NCBI RefSeq assembly: GCF_040105385.1
Contig: NZ_JBEDNQ010000014.1
Location: 62,001-126,000 of the forward strand
DNA from: Pseudonocardia nematodicida
GTDB lineage: Bacteria > Actinomycetota > Actinomycetes > Mycobacteriales > Pseudonocardiaceae
Reading direction: 5' to 3'
DNA: 64,000 nucleotides
This document shows, one piece after another, positions 40,912-50,005 of this stretch. The notes under the pieces were generated by a model, which was given only the letters and a program-made list of their open reading frames with translations, ran no database searches and was not told the origin of the DNA. The position numbers and the translations under genes are program-made. Position 1 is the first letter of the stretch, and the number at the start of each line of letters is the position of its first letter.

Positions 40912-42393
40912 GTGCGGAAGGACGATGGCGTCTTGGAAGAAGTGGTCACCGACAACCCAGTAGTCGCGATACTCGGGTTCGCCTCGATCATCGTGGTTCT
41001 GCTCCTGCTCATCGCGCGATACAAGTGGCACGTCTTCATCGCGCTGCTCCTGCCGATCCTGTTGTTCGCGTTCGTTCCGACCATCGACACGGCCGTGTTC
41101 ATCGAGGCGTTCGAGAGCGGGTTCGGCAGTACGATCCAGTCGATCGCGGTGATCATCGTGCTCGGTACGATGATCGGCGAGGCGCTTCGTCACAGCGGTG
41201 CGGTCGAACGGATCACCCGCTCGATGATGCGGATCGTCGGCAAGTCGCGCATGCCGCTGGCACTCACTCTCGCCGGTTTCGTCGTCGGGCTCGCGGTCTT
41301 CTCCGACGTCGGCTACGTCATCCTCAACCCGCTGGTGCACGTCTCGGCCATCGAGGCGCGCGCCAGCATGGCGCTGATGGCGACGGGTCTCGTCGGGTCG
41401 ATGCAGCTCACCCACGCGGTCGTCCCGCCGACTCCGGGTCCGATCGCGGCTGCGGCGATCGTCGATGCGGACCTCGGCCTGCTGATCATCTACGGATCGC
41501 TGGTCACGCTGGTCGGGTCGATCGCGGGCTACTTCTACGCCCGGATCATCGGCACCCGGATCTGGTCGGCGCCGTCCGAGGAGTTCGTCACGGCGAAGGC
41601 CGGCGCCGGTCGCAGCGGCGGTAACAGTGGCAGCGGCGGTGGCGGTGCCGATGGCGGCGACGACAGCAGCAGCGGTGACGGCGACGGCGACGGCGACGGC
41701 GTGAGTTCGGAGCACCGGATGCCGTCCCTGGGGTGGGCCTACGCGCCGATCATGATCCCGCTGGTGCTGATCGGCGCGAGCTCGGTGGGCAACTTCGTGC
41801 TCGAGGAGGGCACGGCCCTGCACAGCGGTCTGAGCTTCGTCGGCTGGCCGGTCTTCGCGCTCGGGATCGGTGTGCTCGTCGCCTACGTGATGGCATGGCG
41901 CACGCGCACCGTGACCGAGACGAAGACGCTCAAGGACACCTGGGTCGAGAGGTCCCTGCGCGACTCGGCCATGATCATCATGGTCACCGGGCTGGGCGGT
42001 GCCCTGAGCCAGCTGCTCCGCGCGACGCCGGCGGTCGACGTGATCGCCGAGCGCACGCTGGCGATCGGTATTCCGGCGATCTTCCTGCCGTTCGTGCTCG
42101 GCGTGCTCGCCAACATGATCACCGGGTCGACGACGGTCGGCGTCATCACCGCGGCCTCACTGACCGCGCCGATGCTGACGACCCTCGGGTTGTCCCCGGA
42201 GGCCGCGATGCTCTCGGGTGCCTGCGGTTCAGTGATCATCAAGTACGTGAACTCGAGCTACTTCTGGGTCTGCATGTCGCTGTCCCGGATGAACCTGCGC
42301 AATGCGCTGATCAGTTTCGGCGGGGTCACGTTCGTCGGCGGCATCTTCTCGATGGCCGGTGTCGTCGCACTCTGGGCGCTCGGGGTGATCTGA
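40912..42393 (+). CDS. GntP-family organic acid permease
   Basis: Up to 493 residues, about 12 membrane helices, similar to gluconate/glycerate-type GntP permeases (IIVVLLLLIARYKWHVFIALLL; GLAVFSDVGYVILNPLV; VVPPTPGPIAAA). A Gly/Ser/Asp-rich loop of some 30 residues (about 233-263) interrupts the middle and is unusual. The start is uncertain: GTG at 40912 without a ribosome-binding site, or TTG at 40933 with GGAAGGA 10-11 bases upstream. Divergent from the CoA-transferase, upstream of the GntR gene. Likely substrate: a small hydroxy acid such as glycerate or glycolate, inferred from the metabolic genes that follow. Confidence 0.85.
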   Translation: MRKDDGVLEEVVTDNPVVAILGFASIIVVLLLLIARYKWHVFIALLLPILLFAFVPTIDTAVFIEAFESGFGSTIQSIAVIIVLGTMIGEALRHSGAVERITRSMMRIVGKSRMPLALTLAGFVVGLAVFSDVGYVILNPLVHVSAIEARASMALMATGLVGSMQLTHAVVPPTPGPIAAAAIVDADLGLLIIYGSLVTLVGSIAGYFYARIIGTRIWSAPSEEFVTAKAGAGRSGGNSGSGGGGADGGDDSSSGDGDGDGDGVSSEHRMPSLGWAYAPIMIPLVLIGASSVGNFVLEEGTALHSGLSFVGWPVFALGIGVLVAYVMAWRTRTVTETKTLKDTWVERSLRDSAMIIMVTGLGGALSQLLRATPAVDVIAERTLAIGIPAIFLPFVLGVLANMITGSTTVGVITAASLTAPMLTTLGLSPEAAMLSGACGSVIIKYVNSSYFWVCMSLSRMNLRNALISFGGVTFVGGIFSMAGVVALWALGVI

Positions 42394-42406
42394 TACCCGC
42401 CGTCCC

Positions 42407-42451
42407 GGCCCCGGTCCGCGCATCGGCCGGCTCGCTGCGCGGACCGGGGCC
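42407..42451. terminator. Terminator after the GntP-type permease gene
   Basis: Perfect 15-bp stem (42407-42421 with 42437-42451) and a 15-base loop that can fold further, 14 bases past the stop. Confidence 0.7.
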
Positions 42452-42530
42452 CCGTCGTCTCGCGGGGTGGGACACGGGCCGCAGCCGGAGCCGTCCCCGC
42501 GACGTGCGCCAGGATGCCATCGAGATTGAT

Positions 42531-42545
42531 GTACCGTATACCGCG
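42531..42545. promoter_or_regulatory. GTATAC-centred operator, site 2
   Basis: TACCGTATACCG about 25 bases before the GntR regulator start; it shares GTATACCG with site 3, suggesting autoregulation. Confidence 0.5.
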
Positions 42546-42568
42546 CAGACCGAGAAGGGGTGATCGCC

Positions 42569-43315
42569 GTGTCCGTGCTGGACTCGGGTCCCGACGGCCG
42601 GATCACGGCCCCGCCCAGCATGGCCGACCTGGCTGCGGACGCGCTCCGCGGCATGATCTTCTCCGGCGAGCTCGGCCTCGGCGAGCGACTGGTCGAGGCC
42701 CGGCTGACCGATCGGCTGGGGGTGTCCCGGCCGCCGTTGCGCGAGGCGTTACAGCGCCTCGCGCACGAGGGGCTGGTCGTGCCGCACGCTCGTCGTGGCG
42801 CGTCCGTGCGCACGCTGACCCGGCACGACGTGTTCGAGATCGTGACGCTCCGCGAGGACCTGGAGTCCCTCGCGGTGCGGCTGGCCGTTCCGGTGCGGGA
42901 CCCGGCTCGGCTGGTCCGCTGCCACGACGCCCTGCGGGCGTTCGAGGAGGCGGGGTCGGCCGCCGACGAGAGCCACTTCCTGCAGCGCAAGTTCGACTTC
43001 CACCTGGAGATCGTGGCGCTGGCCGGGCACACCCGGCTGACCGATGCCTACCGGTCGCTCTCGCTGCAGATGCAGCTGTGCATGGCGCTCAACCGCACCG
43101 CGCGGGACCGGGAGAGCCTGCTGCAGAACGTCGAGCGGCACCGCGAGCTGCTCGCCGTCGTCGAGGCCGGCGATCCGATCGAGGCCGAGCGCGCCCTGGC
43201 CGAGCACGGGCACACGTCCTTCCTGCTCAACGTGATCGAGAAGCTCGACGGTGGCAGTCCCGAGTCCGAGGAATGGCTCGCCGAGCGCCGACTCCACCCG
43301 GCTCTGCACGACTGA
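42569..43315 (+). CDS. GntR-family (FCD subfamily) transcriptional regulator
   Basis: A 248-residue regulator. The N-terminal winged helix (about residues 18-80, LAADALRGMIFSGELGLGERL, then TDRLGVSRPPLREALQRL) is followed by an all-helical FCD ligand-binding domain with the metal-ligand pattern D...H near 130-150 (KFDFHLEIVALAGH) and a later histidine. FCD regulators commonly sense glycolate, pyruvate, lactate or other small acids. The GTG at 42569 is preferred to that at 42560 because the latter overlaps the AAGGGG ribosome-binding site. It probably controls the surrounding glyoxylate genes through the GTATAC sites. Confidence 0.9.
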   Translation: MSVLDSGPDGRITAPPSMADLAADALRGMIFSGELGLGERLVEARLTDRLGVSRPPLREALQRLAHEGLVVPHARRGASVRTLTRHDVFEIVTLREDLESLAVRLAVPVRDPARLVRCHDALRAFEEAGSAADESHFLQRKFDFHLEIVALAGHTRLTDAYRSLSLQMQLCMALNRTARDRESLLQNVERHRELLAVVEAGDPIEAERALAEHGHTSFLLNVIEKLDGGSPESEEWLAERRLHPALHD

Positions 43316-43335
43316 TCCCCCCGCGCCCGCGCACG

Positions 43336-43370
43336 GATGAGCCCCGCACGGTGGCGGTGCGGGGCTCATC
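43336..43370. terminator. Bidirectional terminator
   Basis: Perfect 14-bp stem (43336-43349 with 43357-43370), 7-base loop, between the convergent GntR and permease genes. Confidence 0.8.
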
Positions 43371-43384
43371 GGCACACGCGTCGC

Positions 43385-44788
43385 TCAGCCCCAGCCGGGC
43401 ACCACGAAGAACAGCCAGGTGAGCAGCGGCGCCACGGCGCACATGCTGAAGCCCCAGATCATCAGACCGCGGAACACCCTGTCGTTCTGATCCGCCGGCG
43501 AGTTCGCCACGACCAGCGCGCCGCTGGTGGAGAACGGCGAGGAGTCCACGACCGAGGAGGAGATCGCCAGCGCGATGATCAGTCCCACCGGACCGATCTC
43601 CCCGGCCAGCAGGAACGGCACCGCCAGGGGGATCAGCGCACCGAGGATACCGGTCGTCGAGGCGAACGCGGACACGATCGCACCGATGAGGCAGATGAGG
43701 ATCGCGGCCAGCAGTGGCGAGCCGATCATCGTCACCAGGTTGCCGAGCCAGTCGATCGTGCCGGCCCGCTCCATGAGCGACACGAACGTCACGATCCCGC
43801 AGATCAGCAGCACGGTCGGCCACGCGACCTGACCGACGGCGGCCTTGGCCGAGTTCGGGGAGATCAGCGACAGGATCGCCGCGACGGTGAGGGCGGTGAA
43901 TCCGACGTCGAGCCCGAAGGCCAGCGCGCCGACGGCCAGACCGGCCAGGCCGATGAGGGTGAAGACGTGGTCGCGGTTGAGCGACCCGCTGTCGGGCTCG
44001 TCCGTGGCCGGGCCGTCGGAGGCGGGGGATCCAGCGGCGCCGCCGTCACCGCCGGTCGTGGTCCCTCCGGAGGGCGAGCTCTCCGGGTGGTGGGGAGCTC
44101 CGCCACCACCCAGCGCGACCGACGTGGCCGGCTCGGCCGCGACGGCGACCGTCCGGCCGGAGGCCACCTGCACGGCGGAACGCTGCAGGAGTTCGCGGCC
44201 TCCGAAGAGGAAGAAGACCACGATGCTGAGCAGCAGGTTGAACACGAACGACGAGGCGAACAGCAGCAGCGGGCTGCTCGGCAGCGCGTTCCGGCCGACC
44301 ACACCGTTGACGATGCTGCCGAAGATGCTGATCGGTGAGAACCCACCGGCGCTGGCGCCGTTGATGATGAGCAGACCCATCAACATCGGGTTGATGCGGT
44401 ACCTCAGCGCGAAGCCCATGCCGATCGGCGCGATGATCGCGACGGCGGCCGGCACCACCGCGCCCGCGGCCGTGAGCACGGCGGTGACCAGGAACATCAC
44501 CCATGGGATGAGGGCGATGCGGCCACCGACGGCCCGCACCGCGAGCTGCACGACCCGGTCGACCGTGCCGTTCCCCTTCGCTATGGCGAACAGCAGGGTG
44601 ACGCCGACGAGGATGACGAAGAGATCGCCGGGGAACCCGGAGACGATCGTTTCGGTGTCCTCGCCGAGGAACACGGTTCCCACGATGAAGGCGGCGACGA
44701 AGGCGAGTGCTCCCATGTGGACCGGGAGGATCGTGGCTATCAGGAAGATCAGTGCGAGTGCGACGACTGTGATCAGTTGGACGGACAT
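43385..44788 (-). CDS. MatC/SLC13-like dicarboxylate permease
   Basis: A 467-residue polytopic protein whose N-terminal half fits the dicarboxylate carrier MatC N-terminal domain (ALAFVAAFIVGTVFLGED, VSGFPGDLFVILVGVT, ASAGGFSPISIFGSIVNGV). The second half repeats an ion-transporter-type fold ending VVDSSPFSTSGALVVANS. A low-complexity Gly/Ser/Pro loop of about 45 residues (near 228-272) joins the two. Divergent from the aminotransferase gene, sharing the GTATAC operator at 44948-44961. Probable substrate: a C3-C4 acid such as malonate, tartronate or a hydroxy acid. Confidence 0.8.
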   Translation of the reverse strand: MSVQLITVVALALIFLIATILPVHMGALAFVAAFIVGTVFLGEDTETIVSGFPGDLFVILVGVTLLFAIAKGNGTVDRVVQLAVRAVGGRIALIPWVMFLVTAVLTAAGAVVPAAVAIIAPIGMGFALRYRINPMLMGLLIINGASAGGFSPISIFGSIVNGVVGRNALPSSPLLLFASSFVFNLLLSIVVFFLFGGRELLQRSAVQVASGRTVAVAAEPATSVALGGGGAPHHPESSPSGGTTTGGDGGAAGSPASDGPATDEPDSGSLNRDHVFTLIGLAGLAVGALAFGLDVGFTALTVAAILSLISPNSAKAAVGQVAWPTVLLICGIVTFVSLMERAGTIDWLGNLVTMIGSPLLAAILICLIGAIVSAFASTTGILGALIPLAVPFLLAGEIGPVGLIIALAISSSVVDSSPFSTSGALVVANSPADQNDRVFRGLMIWGFSMCAVAPLLTWLFFVVPGWG

Positions 44789-44947
44789 CGGTCTGCCTGC
44801 CTCCGGGGTCGGCGATGACGCAGAAGGGGTGCGCGACGTCGTGCGGAGTCGATCCGACGAAAGTTTCCGCATCGCGACACAACGGTTCCGATTCGCAATA
44901 TTGGATGGCTCACAGGCCGTGGTCAAGGGGCTCGACGAAGTTCGGTA

Positions 44948-44961
44948 GACGGTATACCGTC
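44948..44961. promoter_or_regulatory. GTATAC-centred operator, site 3 (perfect palindrome)
   Basis: GACGGTATACCGTC, a perfect 14-bp palindrome between the divergent permease (44788) and aminotransferase (45021). Best example of the motif seen at 40654-40666 and 42531-42545. Confidence 0.65.
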
Positions 44962-45020
44962 GACGAGCGAGATCGTGGTTCCGCGATGCGGAACCGCTCA
45001 GTGTCGAGCTGGAGGACCAC

Positions 45021-46187
45021 ATGACGTACGCGGCAGGCCGCCACTTCCTGCAGATCCCGGGCCCCACCAACGTCCCGGACTCGGTGCTGAGGGCGATGTC
45101 GGCAGCGACGATGGACCACCGGGGTCCGGAGTTCGGCGAGCTGGGCGCGGAGCTCCTCCGGGACATCAAGCCGGTGTTCGGCACCACGAACCCGGTGGTC
45201 ATGTACCCCGCGACGGGCACCGGAGCGTGGGAGGCCGCACTGGTCAACACCCTGAACCCTGGCGACACGGTGCTGGCCTTCGAGACCGGGCACTTCGCCA
45301 CCCTCTGGCAGGAGCTGGCCCGCAGCTTCGGGCTCGAGGTCGACTTCGTCCCGGGCGACTGGCGGCACGGAGCCAGCCCGGAGGCCGTCGCCGAGAAGCT
45401 CGCGGCGGACACCGGGCACACCATCAAGGCCGTGTGCGTGGTGCACAACGAGACCTCGACCGGCGTGACGAGCCGGATCCCGGAGATCCGGGCCGCGATC
45501 GACGCCGCGGACCACCCCGCGCTGCTGCTGGTCGACACCATCTCCTCGCTGGGGTCGATCGACTACCGGCACGACGAGTGGGGCGTCGACGTCACCGTCG
45601 CCGGGTCGCAGAAGGGCCTCATGCTGCCGCCCGGCATGAGCTTCAACGCGATCAGCGACAAGGCGATCGAGGCGTCGAAGTCCGCGAAGCTCCCCAAGAC
45701 CTTCTGGGACTGGGCGCCGATGCTCGCCGCCAACGAGCGCGGCTTCTTCCCCTACACCCCGAACACGAACCTGATGTACGGGCTGAAGGAGGCCCTGCGG
45801 CTGCTCGACGACGAGGGCCTGGAGAACGTCTTCGCCCGGCACGCCCGGCACGCCGCCGCCACCCGCGCCGCGGTCCGGGGCTGGGGTCTGGAGGTCCTGG
45901 CGCTCGACGAGCGCGAGTACTCCGGCGCGCTGACCGCCGTCCTGGTGCCCGCCGACGCCGACGCCGACAAGGTCCGCGCGCTCATCCTGGACCGCTTCGA
46001 CATGTCCCTCGGCGCAGGTCTCGGCAAGCTCGCCGGCCGGATCTTCCGCATCGGGCACCTGGGTGCCTTCAACGACCTGACGCTCGCGGGGACCCTCGCC
46101 GGCGTGCAGATGGGCCTGAAGCTCTCCGGGCTGCCTGCGGACCCGCGTGGTCTGCAGGCCGCGCTGGACGTCCTCGGCGAGGCCTGA
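45021..46187 (+). CDS. Alanine/serine-glyoxylate aminotransferase
   Basis: A 388-residue class V aminotransferase using PLP. It begins with the family's opening (FLQIPGPTNVPDSVL), has the MDHRGPEF and ATGTGAWEAAL segments, and the PLP-binding lysine is K198 in VAGSQKGLMLPPG. The product set is glycine from glyoxylate plus pyruvate or hydroxypyruvate. Because hydroxypyruvate isomerase and tartronate semialdehyde reductase follow, the serine-glyoxylate activity (yielding hydroxypyruvate) fits best. First gene of a long plus-strand operon; ATG 60 bases after operator site 3. Confidence 0.9.
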   Translation: MTYAAGRHFLQIPGPTNVPDSVLRAMSAATMDHRGPEFGELGAELLRDIKPVFGTTNPVVMYPATGTGAWEAALVNTLNPGDTVLAFETGHFATLWQELARSFGLEVDFVPGDWRHGASPEAVAEKLAADTGHTIKAVCVVHNETSTGVTSRIPEIRAAIDAADHPALLLVDTISSLGSIDYRHDEWGVDVTVAGSQKGLMLPPGMSFNAISDKAIEASKSAKLPKTFWDWAPMLAANERGFFPYTPNTNLMYGLKEALRLLDDEGLENVFARHARHAAATRAAVRGWGLEVLALDEREYSGALTAVLVPADADADKVRALILDRFDMSLGAGLGKLAGRIFRIGHLGAFNDLTLAGTLAGVQMGLKLSGLPADPRGLQAALDVLGEA

Positions 46188-46239
46188 CACACCCGGCGGA
46201 CCACCACATTCCTCCGCACCGTCGCGAAAGGACCGATCG

Positions 46240-49209
46240 ATGACTGCCGAACTGACCGGGACGGCCCGTCCGCTCCCCGCCGTGTCCGGACTGGAGGCGG
46301 CACTCCGGGAGCAGGTGACGGGTGAGGTCGCGTTCGACGATTACACCCGCCACCTGTTCTCCCGCGACGCGAGCATGTACTCGATCGTGCCGCAGGGCGT
46401 CGTCTTCCCCCGGACACACTCCGACGTCGCGGCCGCGGTCCGGATCGCCGCGAAGTTCGGTGTCCCGGTCGTGCCGCGCGGCGCGGGGACCAGCCTCGTC
46501 GGGCAGACCATCGGCCCGGGTCTGGTCCTCGACACCTCGCGGCACATGAACCGGATCATCGACATCGACCCGGAGGCCCGCACGGCCGTGGTCGAGGTCG
46601 GGGTGGTGCAGGACCAGCTGAACAAGGCCGCGGCCGTACACGGGCTGATGTTCGGTCCGGACACCTCCACCAGCAACCGGGCCACGATCGGCGGGATGCT
46701 GGGCAACAACTCCGCCGGCAGCGGCTCGCTGACGTTCGGGATGACGATCGACCACATCCGGGCGCTCGACGTGGTCCTCTCGGACGGGTCGACCGCGCGG
46801 CTGGAGCCGGTCGACGAGCCCGAGCGGGTGCGCCGCGGCGAGGCGGCCACCCTGGAGGGGCGGATCTACCGGGAGCTCCCGGAGCTCGTCACCGCGCACG
46901 AGAAGGCCATCGCCGAGGGCATGCCGATCTTCTGGCGGCGGGCCTGCGGCTACCGGCTCGACCGGCTGGCCGGCTACGGCGCCGCCAACCCGTTCGACCT
47001 GGCGAAGTTCGTCGTCGGCGCCGAGGGGACCCTGGTCCTCGCGACCAGGGTCGTGGTCGACCTGGTCCCCAAGCCGAAGAAGACGGTCTACGCGGTCGGG
47101 CACTTCGCGACCACCCACGGCGCCATCTCGGCGACCACGGACGCGCTGAGCTGCTCACCGCACCAGGTCGAGCTGATGGACAAGACGATCCTGGACCTGT
47201 CCCGGAGCAAGATCGAGTACGCCGACCTGGGCAACCACATGGTCGGTGACCCGGAGGCGCTGCTGTTCGTCTCCTTCTCCGGTGACGACGAGGCCGAGCT
47301 CATCACGAAGGTCGATGCGCTGATCGAGATCTGGGAGCGCAACGGCCACGGCTACCACACTCTCAAGCTGGTGACGCCGGCCGAGCAGGCGGCGCTGCTG
47401 AAGGTGCGCAAGTCCAGCCTGGGGCTGCTGATGGCGGCCGGCGAGGGCACCAAGCGACCGCTGGCGTTCATCGAGGACACCGCGGTCGCGCCGGAGTACC
47501 TCGCGGAGTACACCGCGAAGTTCAAGGACGTCCTGGACGAGCACGGCCTCGAGGCGGGTTTCTACGGGCACTGCTCGGTCGGATGCCTGCACATCCGTCC
47601 GTTCGTCGACCTGACCGACCCCGAGCAGGTCGAGACCATGCGGGTCGTCGCGAAGAAGATCAAGGACCTGGTCGCCGAGTACGGCGGCGTGAACTCCAGC
47701 GAGCACGGCGACGGCCTGGCCCGCTCGGAGTTCAACCGGGAGGTCTTCGGCGACGAGCTGTACGAGGCGATGCGCCAGGTCAAGCAGCTCTTCGACCCGG
47801 CCGGGATCATGAACCCCGGCAAGATCGTCGATGCGCCGCCGATGACCGACAACCTCCGGGACCGCGACGCGCTGCCGCCCGCCCCGCCGCTGACGACCGC
47901 GCTGTCGTTCGAGGTGGTCGGCGGCGGCGGGATGCGCGACGCCGCAGACCGCTGCATGAACATCGGGCTCTGCCGCAAGACCACGGCCGGCGTGATGTGC
48001 CCGTCGTACCAGGCGACGTTGCAGGAGGAGCACTCCACCCGCGGCCGGGCCAACGCCCTGGTCAAGGCGTTGTCCGAGCCCGACCCGGCGAAGGCCCTCG
48101 GGGACGAACGGCTGCACGAGATCCTGGACCTCTGTCTCGGCTGCAAGGCGTGCAAGGCCGAGTGCCCGATGAGCGTCGACATGGCCTCGCTCAAGGTCGA
48201 GGCGCTGCACCACCACCACTCCCAGCACGGCACCCCGTTCCGTTCGCGCATCTTCGGCGCGATCCGGTTCCTGAACCGGATGGGTTCGGCGACCGCTCCG
48301 CTGTCGAACCTGCCGGGCCGCATCGGACCGCTGCGCAAGATCATGGAGCGGACGGTCGGGATCAAGGCCGAGCGGCCGATGCCCGAGTTCGTCCGGAACA
48401 ACCTCGTGCGCTGGGACCGCAGGCGGGGCGCGCGCCGGTCGCCGACCGGCACGGTCGGGACGGTCAACTGGCTCGCCGACTCGTTCACCACCTACACCGA
48501 GCCGCACATCGGCCGGGCGGCGATCGAGCTGCTGGAGGAGGCGGGCTGGAAGGTCGAGCTCGCCAGCGGCGGGTGCTGTGGCCGGTCCAGCCTGTCCAAG
48601 GGCATGCTCGACGACGCGAAGCGCAAGGCCGAGGGCCTGGTCACCTCGCTGGCCCGGAACACCGAGCCCGGCTCGCCGATAGTGGGCTGCGAACCCTCGT
48701 GCGTGTTCACCCTGCGCGACGAGACGCTGTCCATGCTCCCGGACGTGCCCGAGGTGTCGGCCGTCGCGGAGCGGGTCCGGCAGGTCGAGGAGCTGCTCGT
48801 CGAGGCCATCGACGACGGCCGGATCACGCTGCCGCAGCAGTCGTGGCTGTCCGGTCGGCGCGTGGTGTTCCACGGCCACTGCCACCAGAAGGCCGAGGTC
48901 GGTACCGCCGCGACGATGGCGCTGCTGCGCCGGATCCCGGGACTGGAGGTCGCCGAGATCGACTCGGGATGCTGCGGGATGGCGGGCTCGTTCGGATTCG
49001 AGGCCGAGCACTACGAGACCTCGATGACGGTCGGCCGGGACCGGCTCTTCCCGGCCATCGAGTCCGAGCCGGAGAACACCCTCGTCGCGGCGACCGGTGT
49101 GTCCTGCCGGCAGCAGATCTTCCACGGCGTCGGACGCACCGCCTGGCACCCGCTCGAGCTCGTCCGCCAGGCGCTCAGCGGCGCCGTCGCTGCTCCCGAG
49201 CGGGGCTGA
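46240..49209 (+). CDS. FAD-linked oxidase fused to Fe-S/CCG-domain protein (GlcD-GlcF-like)
   Basis: A 989-residue fusion. Residues 1-530 are a VAO-type flavin oxidoreductase with the FAD-binding core (VPRGAGTSLVGQTIGPGLVLD; GGMLGNNSAGSGSL) and FAD-oxidase C-terminal domain. From about 570 come two ferredoxin-type clusters (CMNIGLCRKTTAGVMC; CLGCKACKAECP near 633). Two CCG domains typical of lactate/glycolate dehydrogenases follow (GGCCGRSS near 778, SGCCGMAG near 909). Such fusions oxidise D-2-hydroxy acids, passing electrons to quinone at the membrane. In this operon glycolate or glycerate oxidation supplying glyoxylate is the likely role. Confidence 0.88.
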   Translation: MTAELTGTARPLPAVSGLEAALREQVTGEVAFDDYTRHLFSRDASMYSIVPQGVVFPRTHSDVAAAVRIAAKFGVPVVPRGAGTSLVGQTIGPGLVLDTSRHMNRIIDIDPEARTAVVEVGVVQDQLNKAAAVHGLMFGPDTSTSNRATIGGMLGNNSAGSGSLTFGMTIDHIRALDVVLSDGSTARLEPVDEPERVRRGEAATLEGRIYRELPELVTAHEKAIAEGMPIFWRRACGYRLDRLAGYGAANPFDLAKFVVGAEGTLVLATRVVVDLVPKPKKTVYAVGHFATTHGAISATTDALSCSPHQVELMDKTILDLSRSKIEYADLGNHMVGDPEALLFVSFSGDDEAELITKVDALIEIWERNGHGYHTLKLVTPAEQAALLKVRKSSLGLLMAAGEGTKRPLAFIEDTAVAPEYLAEYTAKFKDVLDEHGLEAGFYGHCSVGCLHIRPFVDLTDPEQVETMRVVAKKIKDLVAEYGGVNSSEHGDGLARSEFNREVFGDELYEAMRQVKQLFDPAGIMNPGKIVDAPPMTDNLRDRDALPPAPPLTTALSFEVVGGGGMRDAADRCMNIGLCRKTTAGVMCPSYQATLQEEHSTRGRANALVKALSEPDPAKALGDERLHEILDLCLGCKACKAECPMSVDMASLKVEALHHHHSQHGTPFRSRIFGAIRFLNRMGSATAPLSNLPGRIGPLRKIMERTVGIKAERPMPEFVRNNLVRWDRRRGARRSPTGTVGTVNWLADSFTTYTEPHIGRAAIELLEEAGWKVELASGGCCGRSSLSKGMLDDAKRKAEGLVTSLARNTEPGSPIVGCEPSCVFTLRDETLSMLPDVPEVSAVAERVRQVEELLVEAIDDGRITLPQQSWLSGRRVVFHGHCHQKAEVGTAATMALLRRIPGLEVAEIDSGCCGMAGSFGFEAEHYETSMTVGRDRLFPAIESEPENTLVAATGVSCRQQIFHGVGRTAWHPLELVRQALSGAVAAPERG

Positions 49210-49213
49210 CACC

Positions 49214-49972
49214 GTGCGCGTCGTCCGGGTCGAGACCACAGACGGCATCCGGGCCGGTCGCATCGAGGCCGGCCCGGACGGAGACGTCGTCCATGCACTC
49301 GACCCGGCCGGAGGCGGTCCCTCGGTACTCGGGCGGCTCGACGACCTGGTGCTGGCCGCGCCATGTGACCCGCGCACGATCGTGTGCATCGGCAGCAACT
49401 ACGCATGCCAGGTCGCCGAGAAGGGGCGCGACATGCCGGTTCAGCCGGCGATGTTCCTCAAGGCGCCGAACTCCGTCGTCGGGCCGGGTGTTCCGATCCA
49501 GCACCCGCGCGAGGTCGAGCGGCTGGAGTACGAGGGCGAGCTCGCCGTGGTGATCGGCAGCGTCGCCCGCTGCCTCACCGAGGAGAACGCGATGGCGCAC
49601 GTCTACGGCTTCACCTGCGCCAACGACGTCACCGCGCACGACTGGCGGGCCGACGGGCAATGGTCGCGCGCGAAGAGCGCGGACACCTTCTGCCCGCTCG
49701 GACCGTGGATCGAGACCGAGCCCGACCTGGGACCGCTGGCGCTGGCCACCCGGCTCGGCGACACGACGGTCCAGGACTCCGACACCGGCCAGATGATCTT
49801 CCCCGTACCGGCGATCCTGGCCTGGGTGACCCGCTGGTTCACCCTGCACCCCGGCGATGTGGTCCTCACCGGCAGCCCGGCCGGCGTCGGCCCGATGGCG
49901 CCGGGTGACCGGGTGACCGTCGAGATCGCCGGAATCGGTGCCCTCAGCAACCCGGTCGCCCTGCGCGACTGA
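49214..49972 (+). CDS. Fumarylacetoacetate hydrolase family protein
   Basis: A 252-residue FAH-fold enzyme. The core motifs are present: IVCIGSNYACQVAEKG, FLKAPNSVVGPG, the metal-binding acidic residues in EYEGELAVVIG, and GDVVLTGSPAGVGPMAPGD. The family covers hydrolases, 2-oxo-acid decarboxylases and acylpyruvases, so the exact reaction is open. It starts with GTG five bases after the preceding stop and is followed by hyi after 33 bases. Possible role: releasing a 2-oxo acid (glyoxylate or pyruvate) from a larger substrate that feeds the operon. Confidence 0.85.
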   Translation: MRVVRVETTDGIRAGRIEAGPDGDVVHALDPAGGGPSVLGRLDDLVLAAPCDPRTIVCIGSNYACQVAEKGRDMPVQPAMFLKAPNSVVGPGVPIQHPREVERLEYEGELAVVIGSVARCLTEENAMAHVYGFTCANDVTAHDWRADGQWSRAKSADTFCPLGPWIETEPDLGPLALATRLGDTTVQDSDTGQMIFPVPAILAWVTRWFTLHPGDVVLTGSPAGVGPMAPGDRVTVEIAGIGALSNPVALRD

Positions 49973-50005
49973 TCCTCCCCGACCCTGTAGAAAGCGGGAC
50001 CCCTC

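Noticed and set aside
41605..41701. Repetitive GGC/GAC/AGC stretch as possible CRISPR or tandem DNA repeat
   Set aside because: It is in frame within the permease gene, irregular in unit length and codes for a Gly/Ser/Asp loop; no spacer-repeat structure.
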